A DNA stretch of 64,000 nt from an uncultured Lachnospiraceae bacterium (GCA_900550235.1 URRQ01000004.1:1-64000), one strand, 5' to 3'. Shown: positions 25,440 through 34,347, counted from the stretch's first letter. Notes: generated from the letters alone by a model not told the origin. Numbers and translations: made by a program.

Positions 25440-26888
25440 ATGCAGGATAAGGATAATATTATTGATGTAGAAGATGTAAAAGAAATCGATGTGACAGAGG
25501 AAAAGAAAGAAAATCAGGTCGAAGAGAAAAAAAAAGAAGACGACGGATATGAGAAATACTGCTTTATCTGTCGCAGACCGGAAAGTGTAGCAGGCAAGAT
25601 GATCGAACTCCCAAATCACATCAATGTATGTTCAGATTGTATGCAGAAAAGCTTTGATGCGATGAACAGCGGAGAAATCGATCTGAATCGTTTGATGAAT
25701 ATGCCGGGAGTGCAAGTATTCAATATGGCTGATTTTGAGAACATGATTCCAAAACAACAGAAAGTAAAACAGAAAAAGCCAAAAGACAAGAAGACAGAAC
25801 CTGTTCTTGACATTAAAAAAATGCCGGCGCCTCATAAGATCAAGGCAAGCTTGGATGAATATGTGGTGGGACAGGAATATGCGAAAAAGGCAATTTCAGT
25901 TGCAGTATACAACCATTACAAGCGAGTTGCGACAGACACGATGGACGACATTGAGATTGAAAAATCTAATATGTTGATGATCGGGCCGACCGGTTGCGGT
26001 AAAACATATCTTGTAAAAACGCTGGCTCGATTATTGGATGTGCCTCTTGCAATCACAGACGCTACTTCTCTTACGGAGGCGGGGTACATTGGTGATGATA
26101 TTGAAAGCGTGGTTTCCAAGCTTCTTGCTGCAGCAGACAATGATGTAGAGAGAGCAGAGCAGGGTATTATTTTCATTGATGAAATTGATAAGATTGCAAA
26201 GAAAAAGAATTCCAGCCAGCGAGACGTAAGCGGAGAATCGGTTCAGCAAGGAATGTTAAAGCTTTTGGAAGGAAGCGATGTAGAAGTTCCGGTTGGGGCA
26301 AATAGCAAGAATGCAATGGTTCCTCTCACAACAGTAAATACGAAGAATATTCTGTTTATCTGTGGCGGTGCTTTTCCGGATTTGGAAGATATCATCAAAG
26401 AAAGATTGAACAAACAGGCATCGGTAGGATTCCAGGCCGATTTGAAAGACAAATATGACAAGGAAAAGAATATCCTTGAAAAAGTTACGGTAGAGGATTT
26501 AAGAAAATTTGGAATGATTCCGGAATTTATCGGTCGACTTCCGATTATTTTCACATTGCAGGGATTAGATGAAGAGAAACTTGTAAGAATCTTAAAAGAA
26601 CCGAAAAATGCTATTTTAAAACAGTATCAGAAATTACTTGCATTAGATGAAGTGAAATTAGAGTTTGAGGAAGATGCGCTTCTTGCAATTGCACAAAAAG
26701 CAATGAAAAAGGATACGGGAGCGAGAGGATTGCGCTCGATCATCGAAGAATTTATGTTGGATATTATGTACGAGATTCCAAAAGATGACAATATTGGTCA
26801 GGTGACAATTACAAAAGCATACATTGAAGGAACCGGAGGCCCGTTGATCTCTATGAGAGGACAGGCGCTTTTGGGAGAAAATAAATAG
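25440..26888 (+). CDS. Divergent ClpX-like AAA+ ATPase
   Basis: 482 residues, longer than the usual 410-430. An acidic/basic N-terminal extension of 40 residues precedes the zinc-binding domain (C41, C44, C64, C67). A linker follows, then the AAA+ module: Walker A GPTGCGKT 182-189, Walker B IIFIDEID about 243-250, C-terminal TGARGLRSIIEE. Three loops that in ClpX grip substrate or ClpP differ: pore loop GYVG is GYIG (215-218), RKH is SKN (289-291), and the ClpP-docking IGF is VGF (329-331). No clpP is nearby. I take it as a second ClpX-type unfoldase with its own targets; if it is the only ClpX in the genome it is simply a divergent orthologue. Confidence 0.8.
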   Translation: MQDKDNIIDVEDVKEIDVTEEKKENQVEEKKKEDDGYEKYCFICRRPESVAGKMIELPNHINVCSDCMQKSFDAMNSGEIDLNRLMNMPGVQVFNMADFENMIPKQQKVKQKKPKDKKTEPVLDIKKMPAPHKIKASLDEYVVGQEYAKKAISVAVYNHYKRVATDTMDDIEIEKSNMLMIGPTGCGKTYLVKTLARLLDVPLAITDATSLTEAGYIGDDIESVVSKLLAAADNDVERAEQGIIFIDEIDKIAKKKNSSQRDVSGESVQQGMLKLLEGSDVEVPVGANSKNAMVPLTTVNTKNILFICGGAFPDLEDIIKERLNKQASVGFQADLKDKYDKEKNILEKVTVEDLRKFGMIPEFIGRLPIIFTLQGLDEEKLVRILKEPKNAILKQYQKLLALDEVKLEFEEDALLAIAQKAMKKDTGARGLRSIIEEFMLDIMYEIPKDDNIGQVTITKAYIEGTGGPLISMRGQALLGENK

Positions 26889-26898
26889 TAATATTATG

Positions 26899-26937
26899 AA
26901 AGGTACGAGATCGAGGGATATCGTACCTTTTTTTCTC
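26899..26937 (+). terminator. Terminator of the rluF-ligA-clpX-like operon
   Basis: AAAGGTACGA (26899-26908) pairs with TCGTACCTTT (26921-26930), followed by T-rich sequence. Confidence 0.8.
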
Positions 26938-26976
26938 ATATAGTGTTTACGAAAAGAAGATGAAACGAGAATCTGG

Positions 26977-28692
26977 ATGGCAGAAAAAGAGGGACTAACT
27001 TGTCGGGAAAAGATTATGTCGGAAGAATATCGGGATTTTATTTATGAACAGAATATGCCCTTTGAAATGGAAATCGTACAAGACGGAAAACTATGTGAAC
27101 AGGAAATCGGATTTTATTATCGTTCGGTATATTTGAATAAATTATATACAGATCCGATTACTTTGAATCGTTTCTCTTACGGTTCGATTCCAAAGTGTTA
27201 TATTCCGCTGGATACGGAGATGCTGGATCAGGCGGGGATTGCGCAAGTACAGAATTATCCCACATTAAAGCTTATGGGAGAAGGGGTGATGCTTGGAATC
27301 ATAGATACAGGAATCGATTACTTGAATCCGATATTTAGAAATGTGGACGGCAGTACGCGGATTGCCGGGATTTGGGATCAAACGATCCAGACCGGTGATC
27401 CGCCGGAAGGTTTTCTGTATGGAACAGAGTATACAAGAGGGCAGATCAATGAAGCGGTGCGAAGTGAGCGGTCGATGGAAATTGTGCCGAGTGTGGACGA
27501 AGACGGGCATGGAACTTTTATTGCCGGAGTAGCCGCCGGAGGAGAGAATGTAGAAGAAGGATTTCTTGGAGCTGCCCCCAAAGCAACGCTCGGAATCGTG
27601 AAATTAAAAGAAGCAAAAAAGTATCTAAAACAATTTTATTTTATCGATGATAAGACAAAATGCTATCAAGAGAATGATATTATGCTCGGAATTCGCTATT
27701 TGTCACTTCTGGCAAGAAAAAATGAGATGCCGTTAGTAATCTGTATTGCATTGGGAACGAATCAAGGAGATCATAATGGAACGTCTCCTTTGGGACACTT
27801 GATCTCCAACTATGCGGATGTCAATAATACGGTGATGATCCTGGGAGCGGGAAATGAGGCGAATCAGAGACATCATTATTATGGAAAGGAAAAAGAATTG
27901 AATCGACCGGAAAGCATTGAAATACGTGTTGCAGAAGGTGTGACAGGTTTTACGATGGAAATGTGGACGGATATTCCCAATATTTTTACGGTGTCCATTG
28001 TGTCACCGGGAGGAGAGCGGATTCCCTTTGTGCCTCTTCGACAGATAGAAGCAGGGCATGTGTATAAATTTGTTTTTGAAAATACAACGGTATATATTGA
28101 TTATCGTTTGTTTGTGGAGAGGACCAATTCGGAATTGATCTTTATACGAATGGAAGAACCTTCGGCAGGAATTTGGAAGTTGGAGGTAGAAGCACGTCGG
28201 CTTGCTGACGGGGAATATCATATTTGGCTTCCGGTAAAAGAATTTTTAAGTGGAGAAGTGTATTTTCTTTTGCCTGATCCGGATACGACGGTAACAGAGC
28301 CGGGGTGTGTGATAAATGGAATTACAGCGGCGTATTACAATGGGGAAAATAATAGTATTGCGATAGATTCCGGAAGAGGGTATACTAGAAATGAAACGAT
28401 CAAACCGGATTTTGCGGCGCCGGGAGTGGAAGTGTTAAGCGCTGCAAAGAGAAATCAGTTTGTCAGAAGAAGTGGATCCAGTATTGCAACAGCAGTAACC
28501 GCGGGAGCGTCAGTTCTATTGATGGAATGGTTATATTACCGGATGGGGCGCAGAAATGTGGATACGCTGCAAATCAGGAATTTGCTGCTTCTGGGAACAG
28601 AAAGAGTGGATTCGGAAGAGTATCCCAATAGACGTTGGGGATATGGGGCGATCAATCTTTATCGGACTTTTGAATCTTTAAGATCGTTTTGA
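26977..28692 (+). CDS. S8 (subtilisin-like) peptidase, CspA/B/C family
   Basis: 571 residues. The catalytic triad is complete: Asp110 (GIIDTGIDY), His178 (DGHGTFIAGVAAG) and Ser502 (GSSIATAV). A jelly-roll-like insert lies between His and Ser (about 300-455), as in clostridial CspB-type proteases that process germination hydrolases. There is no signal peptide, so it acts inside the cell or enters spores by another route. The ATG at 26977 has a poor ribosome site; ATG 27016 (MSEEYRDFI) is a good alternative because it matches where family members start. Germination or intracellular protein turnover are both possible. Confidence 0.85.
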   Translation: MAEKEGLTCREKIMSEEYRDFIYEQNMPFEMEIVQDGKLCEQEIGFYYRSVYLNKLYTDPITLNRFSYGSIPKCYIPLDTEMLDQAGIAQVQNYPTLKLMGEGVMLGIIDTGIDYLNPIFRNVDGSTRIAGIWDQTIQTGDPPEGFLYGTEYTRGQINEAVRSERSMEIVPSVDEDGHGTFIAGVAAGGENVEEGFLGAAPKATLGIVKLKEAKKYLKQFYFIDDKTKCYQENDIMLGIRYLSLLARKNEMPLVICIALGTNQGDHNGTSPLGHLISNYADVNNTVMILGAGNEANQRHHYYGKEKELNRPESIEIRVAEGVTGFTMEMWTDIPNIFTVSIVSPGGERIPFVPLRQIEAGHVYKFVFENTTVYIDYRLFVERTNSELIFIRMEEPSAGIWKLEVEARRLADGEYHIWLPVKEFLSGEVYFLLPDPDTTVTEPGCVINGITAAYYNGENNSIAIDSGRGYTRNETIKPDFAAPGVEVLSAAKRNQFVRRSGSSIATAVTAGASVLLMEWLYYRMGRRNVDTLQIRNLLLLGTERVDSEEYPNRRWGYGAINLYRTFESLRSF

Positions 28693-28714
28693 GAAAGATA
28701 ACAGGAGGAAGAAC

Positions 28715-29002
28715 ATGAAAGAATTAATTGATGATATTGTGGAAAAATTAAGCGGAGCAGCAGAACAAGTGGGAAAAAAGGCAGATGAGGTAATCGAAAC
28801 ACAGAAAATTAAAAATCAGATTCGTGGATTAGAAAAGAATAATCGAAGAGATCTCAGAGACTTAGGACGTTTGATTTATGAAAAATACAAAAGCGGTGAA
28901 GTGATTGAAGAAGCCTATTTGGAACTGTGCGAATCTATCAGTGAAAGAGAAGATGAGATTCGTTCGTGCGAAACTGAATTGATTCGAGTGAAAGAGGATT
29001 AA
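28715..29002 (+). CDS. Small coiled-coil protein, unknown function
   Basis: 95 residues, highly charged and helical throughout, with coiled-coil potential from about residue 25 to the end (IKNQIRGLEKNNRRDLRDLG, SEREDEIRSCETELIRVKE). No membrane segment or cysteine motif. Excellent ribosome site (AGGAGG). It lies 22 nt after the S8 protease and 2 nt before lspA, so it is part of that operon. Function unknown. Confidence 0.65.
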   Translation: MKELIDDIVEKLSGAAEQVGKKADEVIETQKIKNQIRGLEKNNRRDLRDLGRLIYEKYKSGEVIEEAYLELCESISEREDEIRSCETELIRVKED

Positions 29003-29004
29003 GT

Positions 29005-29469
29005 ATGCTGGCGCTATGTATAGGAATTCTTCTTGCACTTCCTTTGGTGGATTTGGGGATGAAGTATTATGTAGAGAAGTATATTTCTCAAAAAGAAGAG
29101 ATTCCGATATGCCAAGGGCGTATCCTGATTCGCTATGTACACAATCAAGGAATGGCATTGAATTTTTTGGAACGTTATCCTGCGCTTGTAAAGTGGTGTT
29201 CATTGCTGGCAGTAATTCCACTAGGACTATATTATGGAATGCTTCTTTTTCGTAAGGGGAATGCTTTGGAAAAACTCAGTTTTAGTTTAGTGTTGGGCGG
29301 TGCAATTAGTAATGTGTATGATCGGTTTGTGAGAAAGTATGTGGTAGATTATGTGGGATTTCGTTCCAAATGGAAAAAATTCAGCGATATTACATTCAAT
29401 CTTGGAGACTTTGGGATTTTTACAGGAGCATTGGGGATAATCTTATCAGTACTACTTCCGAGAAGGTAA
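29005..29469 (+). CDS. lspA: Signal peptidase II (lipoprotein signal peptidase)-like
   Basis: 154 residues with four membrane helices. Key LspA motifs are present though divergent: VHNQGMALNF near residue 45, GGAISNVYDR (98-107) followed by VVDY with catalytic Asp115, and FNLGD with catalytic Asp135. The second half of the FNxAD box reads FNLGD rather than FNIAD. It should remove lipoprotein signal peptides in the membrane. The divergence and the location beside an S8 protease leave open that it is a second, specialised copy. A bidirectional terminator follows. Confidence 0.82.
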   Translation: MLALCIGILLALPLVDLGMKYYVEKYISQKEEIPICQGRILIRYVHNQGMALNFLERYPALVKWCSLLAVIPLGLYYGMLLFRKGNALEKLSFSLVLGGAISNVYDRFVRKYVVDYVGFRSKWKKFSDITFNLGDFGIFTGALGIILSVLLPRR

Positions 29470-29482
29470 TAAAAGAACATGA

Positions 29483-29520
29483 AAAAGGGGCGATTGGCAG
29501 AAAAACCAATTGCCCCTTTT
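29483..29520. terminator. Bidirectional terminator, lspA / sirtuin
   Basis: AAAAGGGGCGATTGG (29483-29497) pairs with CCAATTGCCCCTTTT (29506-29520), one G-U pair; A and T tracts on both sides serve both converging genes. Confidence 0.85.
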
Positions 29521-29530
29521 GAAAGGAATG

Positions 29531-30274
29531 TTATTGCATATGATATTCTAGTTCTTTAAAAACGTCTTTTGGCTGAGCATAAATGACTAAATCTGCATGT
29601 TTGTCAGCCATATCATCTTCTTCGTGTATGATTGCAAGTGTAGTGCCATCAAAGTGTTCTAAAAATCCATGGAAGACTTCTGAACGAAGCGTAGTTCCAA
29701 GTAAAAGAAGTAAGTCAGCCTTTTTTACTTCTTCGATGGATTTGGTGATCAGCGCATTGTCAACCATATCGCCAAAGAAAGAAACGCCCGGTCGTATGTA
29801 GTGCCCACACTTTTCGCATAGAGGAATACTCTTGCAATTCATGATATATTGGATGGAATGATTATGTCCGCAATGGGTACAGTAATTATTATAAATTGTA
29901 CCGTGAAGGTTGATGACATTTTTACAACCTCCGCGAACTGCCAAATTAAAAATATTACTTGTAATCACACATTGGAGCAAGTGTTCCCTTTCCATCTGAG
30001 CCAAAGCACTGGCGGTACCATTGGGTTTGATTTCTGGAGTCAGAAGTTCATTTCGGTAAAAATCAAAGAACTGCTTTGGTCTGGAAGAAAAATATGCGCT
30101 TGTATATAAATATTCTGGAGAGATTCCATATTTGGACTCAATTTCATATGCCCGTGCCTGGGATTTTAATCCGTCCGTTCCGCATTCTTTCAAACACCCT
30201 GAGCCGCAAAGAGCAACCGTGTATGTGCTACTTTCTATTGCAGCTTTCAGTTGAGCTAAATGATCTTTTTTCAT
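29531..30274 (-). CDS. Variant Sir2-family (sirtuin) protein
   Basis: 247 residues with the sirtuin layout, but key motifs are changed. The NAD-binding GAGxS motif reads CGSGCLKECG (about 23-32). TQNID reads TSNIF (105-109), keeping Asn107 but replacing the Asp. The catalytic His124 (NLHGT) and the structural zinc site (C132, C135, C153, C156) are intact, as is PGVSFFGD. This could be a deacylase with altered substrate range, a mono-ADP-ribosyltransferase, or an NAD-binding protein. It is divergent from nudC across a 143-bp gap. Good ribosome context is not obvious. Confidence 0.78.
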   Translation of the reverse strand: MKKDHLAQLKAAIESSTYTVALCGSGCLKECGTDGLKSQARAYEIESKYGISPEYLYTSAYFSSRPKQFFDFYRNELLTPEIKPNGTASALAQMEREHLLQCVITSNIFNLAVRGGCKNVINLHGTIYNNYCTHCGHNHSIQYIMNCKSIPLCEKCGHYIRPGVSFFGDMVDNALITKSIEEVKKADLLLLLGTTLRSEVFHGFLEHFDGTTLAIIHEEDDMADKHADLVIYAQPKDVFKELEYHMQ

Positions 30275-30417
30275 AAAAATCCCTCGCTTTCCATCAATTT
30301 ATTATATATATTTTCTCATTTTTTCAAGGAAAAAGCAATGAATTATCATAAAAATATTATTTTTTTCTAAAATTAATGCTATAATAGACAAAACTGTTTG
30401 AAAAAAGGAGCGGAAGT

Positions 30418-31284
30418 ATGATACAAGATATCAGACCACATGAATATAGAAACGAATATCGACCAGTAAAGCCTGAAAAGGAAAGTTATGTGATTGTATG
30501 TAAAGGAAATAGTATTCTTATAAAAGAATCAGAACAAGAAATTTCATTCCCAACGTTTGGAGAACTGGAATACTGGAATGAACGTCTCTATGAAGAATAT
30601 ACATATTTGTTCTCGATCGATCAGCATAGATTTTACTATATAAAAGAAGTATCGTGGGAAAAGCTGACAGAATATCATATGGAACCGGTTTCTAATTTCC
30701 GAACGTTGCAGCCGCAGTATATGGCGTTTGCAGGAATTACCGGATCACAGCTGATTCGATGGTATGAAAGCAGACAGTTTTGTGGGCGATGCGGGGCCAA
30801 GATGGTTCATGATGGGAAGGAACGCATGATGCGATGTGAGACATGTGGACTTATGGAATATCCGAAGATCTGTCCGGCGGTTATCGTTGGCCTTACGGAT
30901 GGAAATAGGATTCTGATGTCTAAGTATGCCGGGCGCGCGTATAAAAAATATGCTCTTCTTGCAGGATTTGCGGAGATAGGTGAGACGATTGAAGAGACGG
31001 TGAGACGGGAAGTAATGGAAGAAGTTGGATTGAAAGTGAAAAATATTCGTTTTTATAAAAGTCAGCCATGGTCTTTTTCGGATACATTATTGATGGGATT
31101 TTATTGTGAATTAGATGGTGCAGATAAGATTACGTTAGATCAGGAAGAGTTGGCTCTTGCAGAATGGTTTGAACGGGATAAAATACCAGATATGGAAAAT
31201 GATGTGAGTTTGACAAATGAAATGATTCGGTATTTTAAAAAGCATGGAAATTATGTTGACAATTTTGAAATGCATAAGGTATAA
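30418..31284 (+). CDS. nudC: NADH pyrophosphatase NudC
   Basis: 288 residues. A zinc ribbon with C122, C125, C140 and C143 is followed by a Nudix domain whose box is G183FAEIGET then REVMEEVG (197-204), and the NudC-specific SQPWSF (215-220). NudC cleaves NAD(H) to NMN(H) and AMP and removes NAD caps from RNA. The start follows AAAAAAGGAG. A TATAAT at 30380-30385 marks its probable promoter. Its divergent neighbour, the variant sirtuin, also uses NAD, so the pair may be linked in NAD turnover. Confidence 0.93.
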   Translation: MIQDIRPHEYRNEYRPVKPEKESYVIVCKGNSILIKESEQEISFPTFGELEYWNERLYEEYTYLFSIDQHRFYYIKEVSWEKLTEYHMEPVSNFRTLQPQYMAFAGITGSQLIRWYESRQFCGRCGAKMVHDGKERMMRCETCGLMEYPKICPAVIVGLTDGNRILMSKYAGRAYKKYALLAGFAEIGETIEETVRREVMEEVGLKVKNIRFYKSQPWSFSDTLLMGFYCELDGADKITLDQEELALAEWFERDKIPDMENDVSLTNEMIRYFKKHGNYVDNFEMHKV

Positions 31285-31298
31285 TATTAAATTAAAAG

Positions 31299-31342
31299 AG
31301 CAGTTGCGAATTATATTTCTATAATTTGCAATTGCTTTTTTT
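31299..31342 (+). terminator. nudC terminator
   Basis: AGCAGTTGCGAATTAT (31299-31314) pairs with ATAATTTGCAATTGCT (31321-31336), two G-U pairs, followed by a T run. Confidence 0.75.
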
Positions 31343-31409
31343 CAATTCAAAAGGAATTATATATAGAGTTTTACTCTTGGAGATGATTGAGGAAGGCGAG
31401 GAAAAAAGA

Positions 31410-32264
31410 ATGGAAAGAAGCAAAGGAAAAGAACTGGCAATTGATATTATGATAGATATTGTAGGAAATATGCTGATTGCAATTGGAGTTTACAATTTTG
31501 CGGCAAATTCCGGCTTCCCGGTAGCGGGAATTTCAGGAATTGCGCTTATTTTTTATCACCTGTTCGGTTTACCGATTGGTGTTATGACAGTTGTATTAAA
31601 CATTCCGATTATTTTATTGTGTTATAAACTCTTGGGAAAGGAATTTTTACTCCGTTCTCTAAAAACGATGATCATCGCATGGCCACTTATGGATATTGTA
31701 GCGCCGATGCTTCCGGTATATTCGGGAGACAGAATGCTGTCTGCGATCTGTGTGGGAGTATTTTCAGGCTTGGGATATGCATTGATTTATCTTCGCAATT
31801 CTTCAACCGGAGGTGCAGACTTCATTATCATGTCAATTCGTGCACTCAAACCGCATCTTTCCATTGGTAAAATTGCGTTCATTACAGATGTTGTAATTGT
31901 AGGACTTGGAGGAGTACTTTTTGGAGATACAGACAGCATTATTTATGGCCTAATTCTTACTTATATCTTATCAACAGTGGTGGATAAAGTAATGTATGGT
32001 ATTGATGCAGGTAAGATGACGCTTGTTGTTACAGATCATAGCAAAGAAGTGGCTGCTAAGATTGATGAAATGACAGAGCGTGGCTGTACATTTTTACGAG
32101 GTGTAGGAAGTTACAGTGGCGAGGAAAAGATGGTTGTTATGTGTGCTTGTAGCAACAAAGAAATGCATAAAGTGCAAAAAGCGGTAAAAGAGGTAGATAA
32201 TCGTGCATTTTTGATTACGATGGAATCCAATGAAGTACGTGGAGAAGGATTCAAACCTCATTAA
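31410..32264 (+). CDS. YitT family membrane protein
   Basis: 284 residues. Five to six membrane helices with the YitT landmarks AIGVYNFAANSGFPVAGISG near the start and GYALIYLRNSSTGGADFI at about 125, then a C-terminal soluble DUF2179 domain (TERGCTFLRGVGSYSGEEK). These are widespread in Firmicutes, with poorly defined transport roles. The start is placed at ATG 31410 (CGAGGAAAA before it); in-frame starts at 31326 and 31383 lack support, and the first lies in the nudC terminator. Ends in a strong terminator. Confidence 0.82.
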   Translation: MERSKGKELAIDIMIDIVGNMLIAIGVYNFAANSGFPVAGISGIALIFYHLFGLPIGVMTVVLNIPIILLCYKLLGKEFLLRSLKTMIIAWPLMDIVAPMLPVYSGDRMLSAICVGVFSGLGYALIYLRNSSTGGADFIIMSIRALKPHLSIGKIAFITDVVIVGLGGVLFGDTDSIIYGLILTYILSTVVDKVMYGIDAGKMTLVVTDHSKEVAAKIDEMTERGCTFLRGVGSYSGEEKMVVMCACSNKEMHKVQKAVKEVDNRAFLITMESNEVRGEGFKPH

Positions 32265-32287
32265 TTGATAATTAAGATTGACAAAAG

Positions 32288-32326
32288 CGGCTACCTGTGG
32301 TATAAATATCAAGTAGCCGTTTTTTA
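32288..32326 (+). terminator. Terminator of the YitT gene
   Basis: CGGCTAC (32288-32294) pairs with GTAGCCG (32313-32319), then TTTTTT. Confidence 0.8.
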
Positions 32327-32338
32327 AACGTATACAAT

Positions 32339-32409
32339 AGGGGATTGGTCAAATGGTATGATAGGAGTCTCCAAAACTTTTGGTGGGGGTTCGATTCCCT
32401 CATCCCCTG
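32339..32409 (+). tRNA. tRNA-Trp (anticodon CCA)
   Basis: Acceptor AGGGGAT/ATCCCCT, D-arm GGTCAAATGGTATGAT, anticodon stem GGAGT/ACTTT with loop CTCCAAA giving CCA, T-arm GGGGGTTCGATTCCCTC. Discriminator G. The 3' CCA is not encoded. It is followed by its own terminator. Confidence 0.94.
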
Positions 32410-32413
32410 TAGT

Positions 32414-32442
32414 AAAACCGGAAGCAAATGTTTCCGGTTTTT
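32414..32442 (+). terminator. tRNA-Trp terminator
   Basis: AAAACCGGAA (32414-32423) pairs with TTTCCGGTTTT (32431-32441), followed by T. Confidence 0.75.
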
Positions 32443-32462
32443 AATTTCAAAAAAGGAAATGG

Positions 32463-32490
32463 TTGCATTTTATAAAAAATTGTGTATAAT
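32463..32490 (+). promoter_or_regulatory. rho promoter
   Basis: TTGCAT (32463-32468), 16-bp spacer, TATAAT (32485-32490). The resulting leader would be about 95 nt. Confidence 0.5.
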
Positions 32491-32590
32491 AAAAACATAG
32501 TTCAGAACACAGTTTCAGAAGAAGTCAAGTCTGACAAAGTTCCCCGTAGTAAATAAGAGTAGTATAAGTGAATAGGAAGGATTAAAAACT

Positions 32591-33925
32591 ATGATGAGAG
32601 AGAAATATGAATCTCTGCCGGTAGCATCATTACGTGATATTGCAAAAGCAAGACACTTAAAGGGTGTATCGACAATGAAAAAGGCGGATATTATCGAACT
32701 GATGCTTGCAGAAGATGAAAAAGACAAAGCGAAAGCAGTAAAAGAAGAAGTAAAAAATGAAAAAAGCAAAGAAGGAACAACGGATATTGAGCAGTTGGAT
32801 AGTGGAATTACAGTAAGCGGAATCATTGAAGTAATGCCGGATGGATATGGGTTTATTCGTTCCAATCACTATTTGCCGGGAGAAAATGACGTATATGTAT
32901 CTCCGTCACAGATCCGTCGTTTTGGATTGAAAACAGGAGATATTCTTGAAGGAAATACAAGAGTAAAAACACAGACAGAGAAGTTTAGCGCATTATTGTA
33001 CTTGACAAAAATCAATGGACAGGTTCCGGTAGAAGCTTCGAAGAGAACAAATTTCGAAGATATGACTCCGATTTTCCCGAATGAAAGACTGAAACTGGAA
33101 GGAGAAGGAAGCTCTGTTGCCATGAGAATTGTGGATCTGTTATCTCCAATCGGAAAAGGACAGCGTGGTATGATCGTGTCTCCGCCAAAAGCAGGTAAGA
33201 CAACCTTGCTAAAAGAGACTGCATTATCTATTTTGAGAAATAATCCGGAAATGAATCTGATTATTTTGTTGATAGATGAGCGTCCGGAAGAAGTTACGGA
33301 TATTAAAGAAGCAATTACAGGTCCAAATGTAGAGGTCGTATATTCTACATTCGACGAACTTCCAGAACATCACAAAAGAGTATCAGAGATGGTAATAGAA
33401 CGCGCAAAACGTCTCGTAGAGCAGAAAAAAGATGTGGTGATTCTTTTAGACAGTATCACAAGACTTTCTCGTGCATACAACTTGATCGTGCCGCCAAGTG
33501 GACGTACTTTATCAGGCGGTCTTGACCCGGCAGCGCTTCATATGCCAAAGAGAATCTTTGGAGCCGCAAGAAATATGAGAGAAGGCGGAAGTCTTACAAT
33601 CCTTGCAACAGCTCTTGTTGATACAGGAAGCAAAATGGACGATGTTGTCTATGAAGAGTTCAAGGGAACCGGTAATATGGAGCTTGTTCTTGATAGAAAG
33701 CTGCAGGAAAAGAGAGTATTCCCGGCAGTTGATATTCCAAAATCAGGTACGAGACGTGAAGATTTGCTCTTGACAAAAGACGAGCAGGAGGCAGTTGACA
33801 TTATGCGTCGTGCGTTAAATGGAATGAAACCGGAAGAAGCAGTAGACAATATTTTAAACATGTTTTCTCGTACAAAAAACAATGCAGAATTTGTACAATT
33901 AGTAAAAAAACAAAAATTCTTATAG
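32591..33925 (+). CDS. rho: Transcription termination factor Rho
   Basis: 444 residues. N-terminal Rho_N helices (ASLRDIAKARHLKG), a short lysine/glutamate-rich insert (about 42-62), the cold-shock-like RNA-binding domain (GIIEVMPDGYGFIRSN) and the RecA-like ATPase: Walker A SPPKAGKTT around 197-205, Walker B VILLDSITRLSRAYN, Q-loop SGRTLSGGLDPAAL and R-loop region. Hexameric RNA helicase that ends transcription. ATG 32591 is followed by a second ATG at 32594. It has its own promoter and sits upstream of rpmE. Confidence 0.97.
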   Translation: MMREKYESLPVASLRDIAKARHLKGVSTMKKADIIELMLAEDEKDKAKAVKEEVKNEKSKEGTTDIEQLDSGITVSGIIEVMPDGYGFIRSNHYLPGENDVYVSPSQIRRFGLKTGDILEGNTRVKTQTEKFSALLYLTKINGQVPVEASKRTNFEDMTPIFPNERLKLEGEGSSVAMRIVDLLSPIGKGQRGMIVSPPKAGKTTLLKETALSILRNNPEMNLIILLIDERPEEVTDIKEAITGPNVEVVYSTFDELPEHHKRVSEMVIERAKRLVEQKKDVVILLDSITRLSRAYNLIVPPSGRTLSGGLDPAALHMPKRIFGAARNMREGGSLTILATALVDTGSKMDDVVYEEFKGTGNMELVLDRKLQEKRVFPAVDIPKSGTRREDLLLTKDEQEAVDIMRRALNGMKPEEAVDNILNMFSRTKNNAEFVQLVKKQKFL

Positions 33926-33942
33926 AATAACTAAGAAAAAAC

Positions 33943-33971
33943 TTGCAAAGTTTTGTAATATATGTTACAAT
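33943..33971 (+). promoter_or_regulatory. rpmE promoter
   Basis: TTGCAA (33943-33948), 17-bp spacer, TACAAT (33966-33971), 65 nt before rpmE. Confidence 0.55.
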
Positions 33972-34036
33972 CAAAAAGCTGTTTAAGTGATTATTACACG
34001 TAATTAAACATAAATAAAAATAGAGAGGTGAAAATC

Positions 34037-34240
34037 ATGAAAGAAGGAATCCATCCAGATTATTATCAGGCAACAGTAACTTGTAACTGTGGAAACACAT
34101 TTGTAACAGGATCTACAAACAAAGATATCCACGTAGAAATCTGTTCAAAATGCCACCCATTCTACACAGGACAGCAGAAAGCTGCTCAGGCTCGTGGTCG
34201 TGTTGACAAGTTTAACAAGAAATACGGAATTCAGGCTTAG
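34037..34240 (+). CDS. rpmE: Ribosomal protein bL31, zinc-binding form
   Basis: 67 residues from ATG 34037, 7 nt after AGAGGTG; a GTG at 34028 is the alternative. The four zinc-ligand cysteines of the C+ type are present (CNCG and CSKCH), along with KEGIHPDYYQA and HPFYTGQQK. Component of the large ribosomal subunit. It follows rho, a common order in Clostridia, and a hairpin downstream separates it from the DUF1385 gene. Confidence 0.97.
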   Translation: MKEGIHPDYYQATVTCNCGNTFVTGSTNKDIHVEICSKCHPFYTGQQKAAQARGRVDKFNKKYGIQA

Positions 34241-34263
34241 GCTTAACAGAATTCAGAACTTAC

Positions 34264-34328
34264 AGGTTGAGGTTGTTATGATCTCAACCTTTGTTGCGTC
34301 ATAGGGAAATATTTCCTAGGACTGCAAC
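34264..34328 (+). terminator. rpmE terminator hairpin and second downstream hairpin
   Basis: AGGTTGAG (34264-34271) pairs with CTCAACCT (34283-34290), followed by TTGTTG. Directly after it a second, imperfect hairpin spans 34293-34328 (GTTGCGTC with GACTGCAAC, then TAGG with CCTA), ending 20 nt before the DUF1385 start. No separate promoter is obvious, so these may attenuate rather than end transcription. Confidence 0.5.
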
Positions 34329-34347
34329 GGAAGATGGAGGAAAACAT

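Noticed and set aside
34303..34318. AGGGAAATATTTCCT as a LexA or other operator
   Set aside because: It is the tip of the longer hairpin 34293-34328 and matches no LexA box (GAACN4GTTC type).
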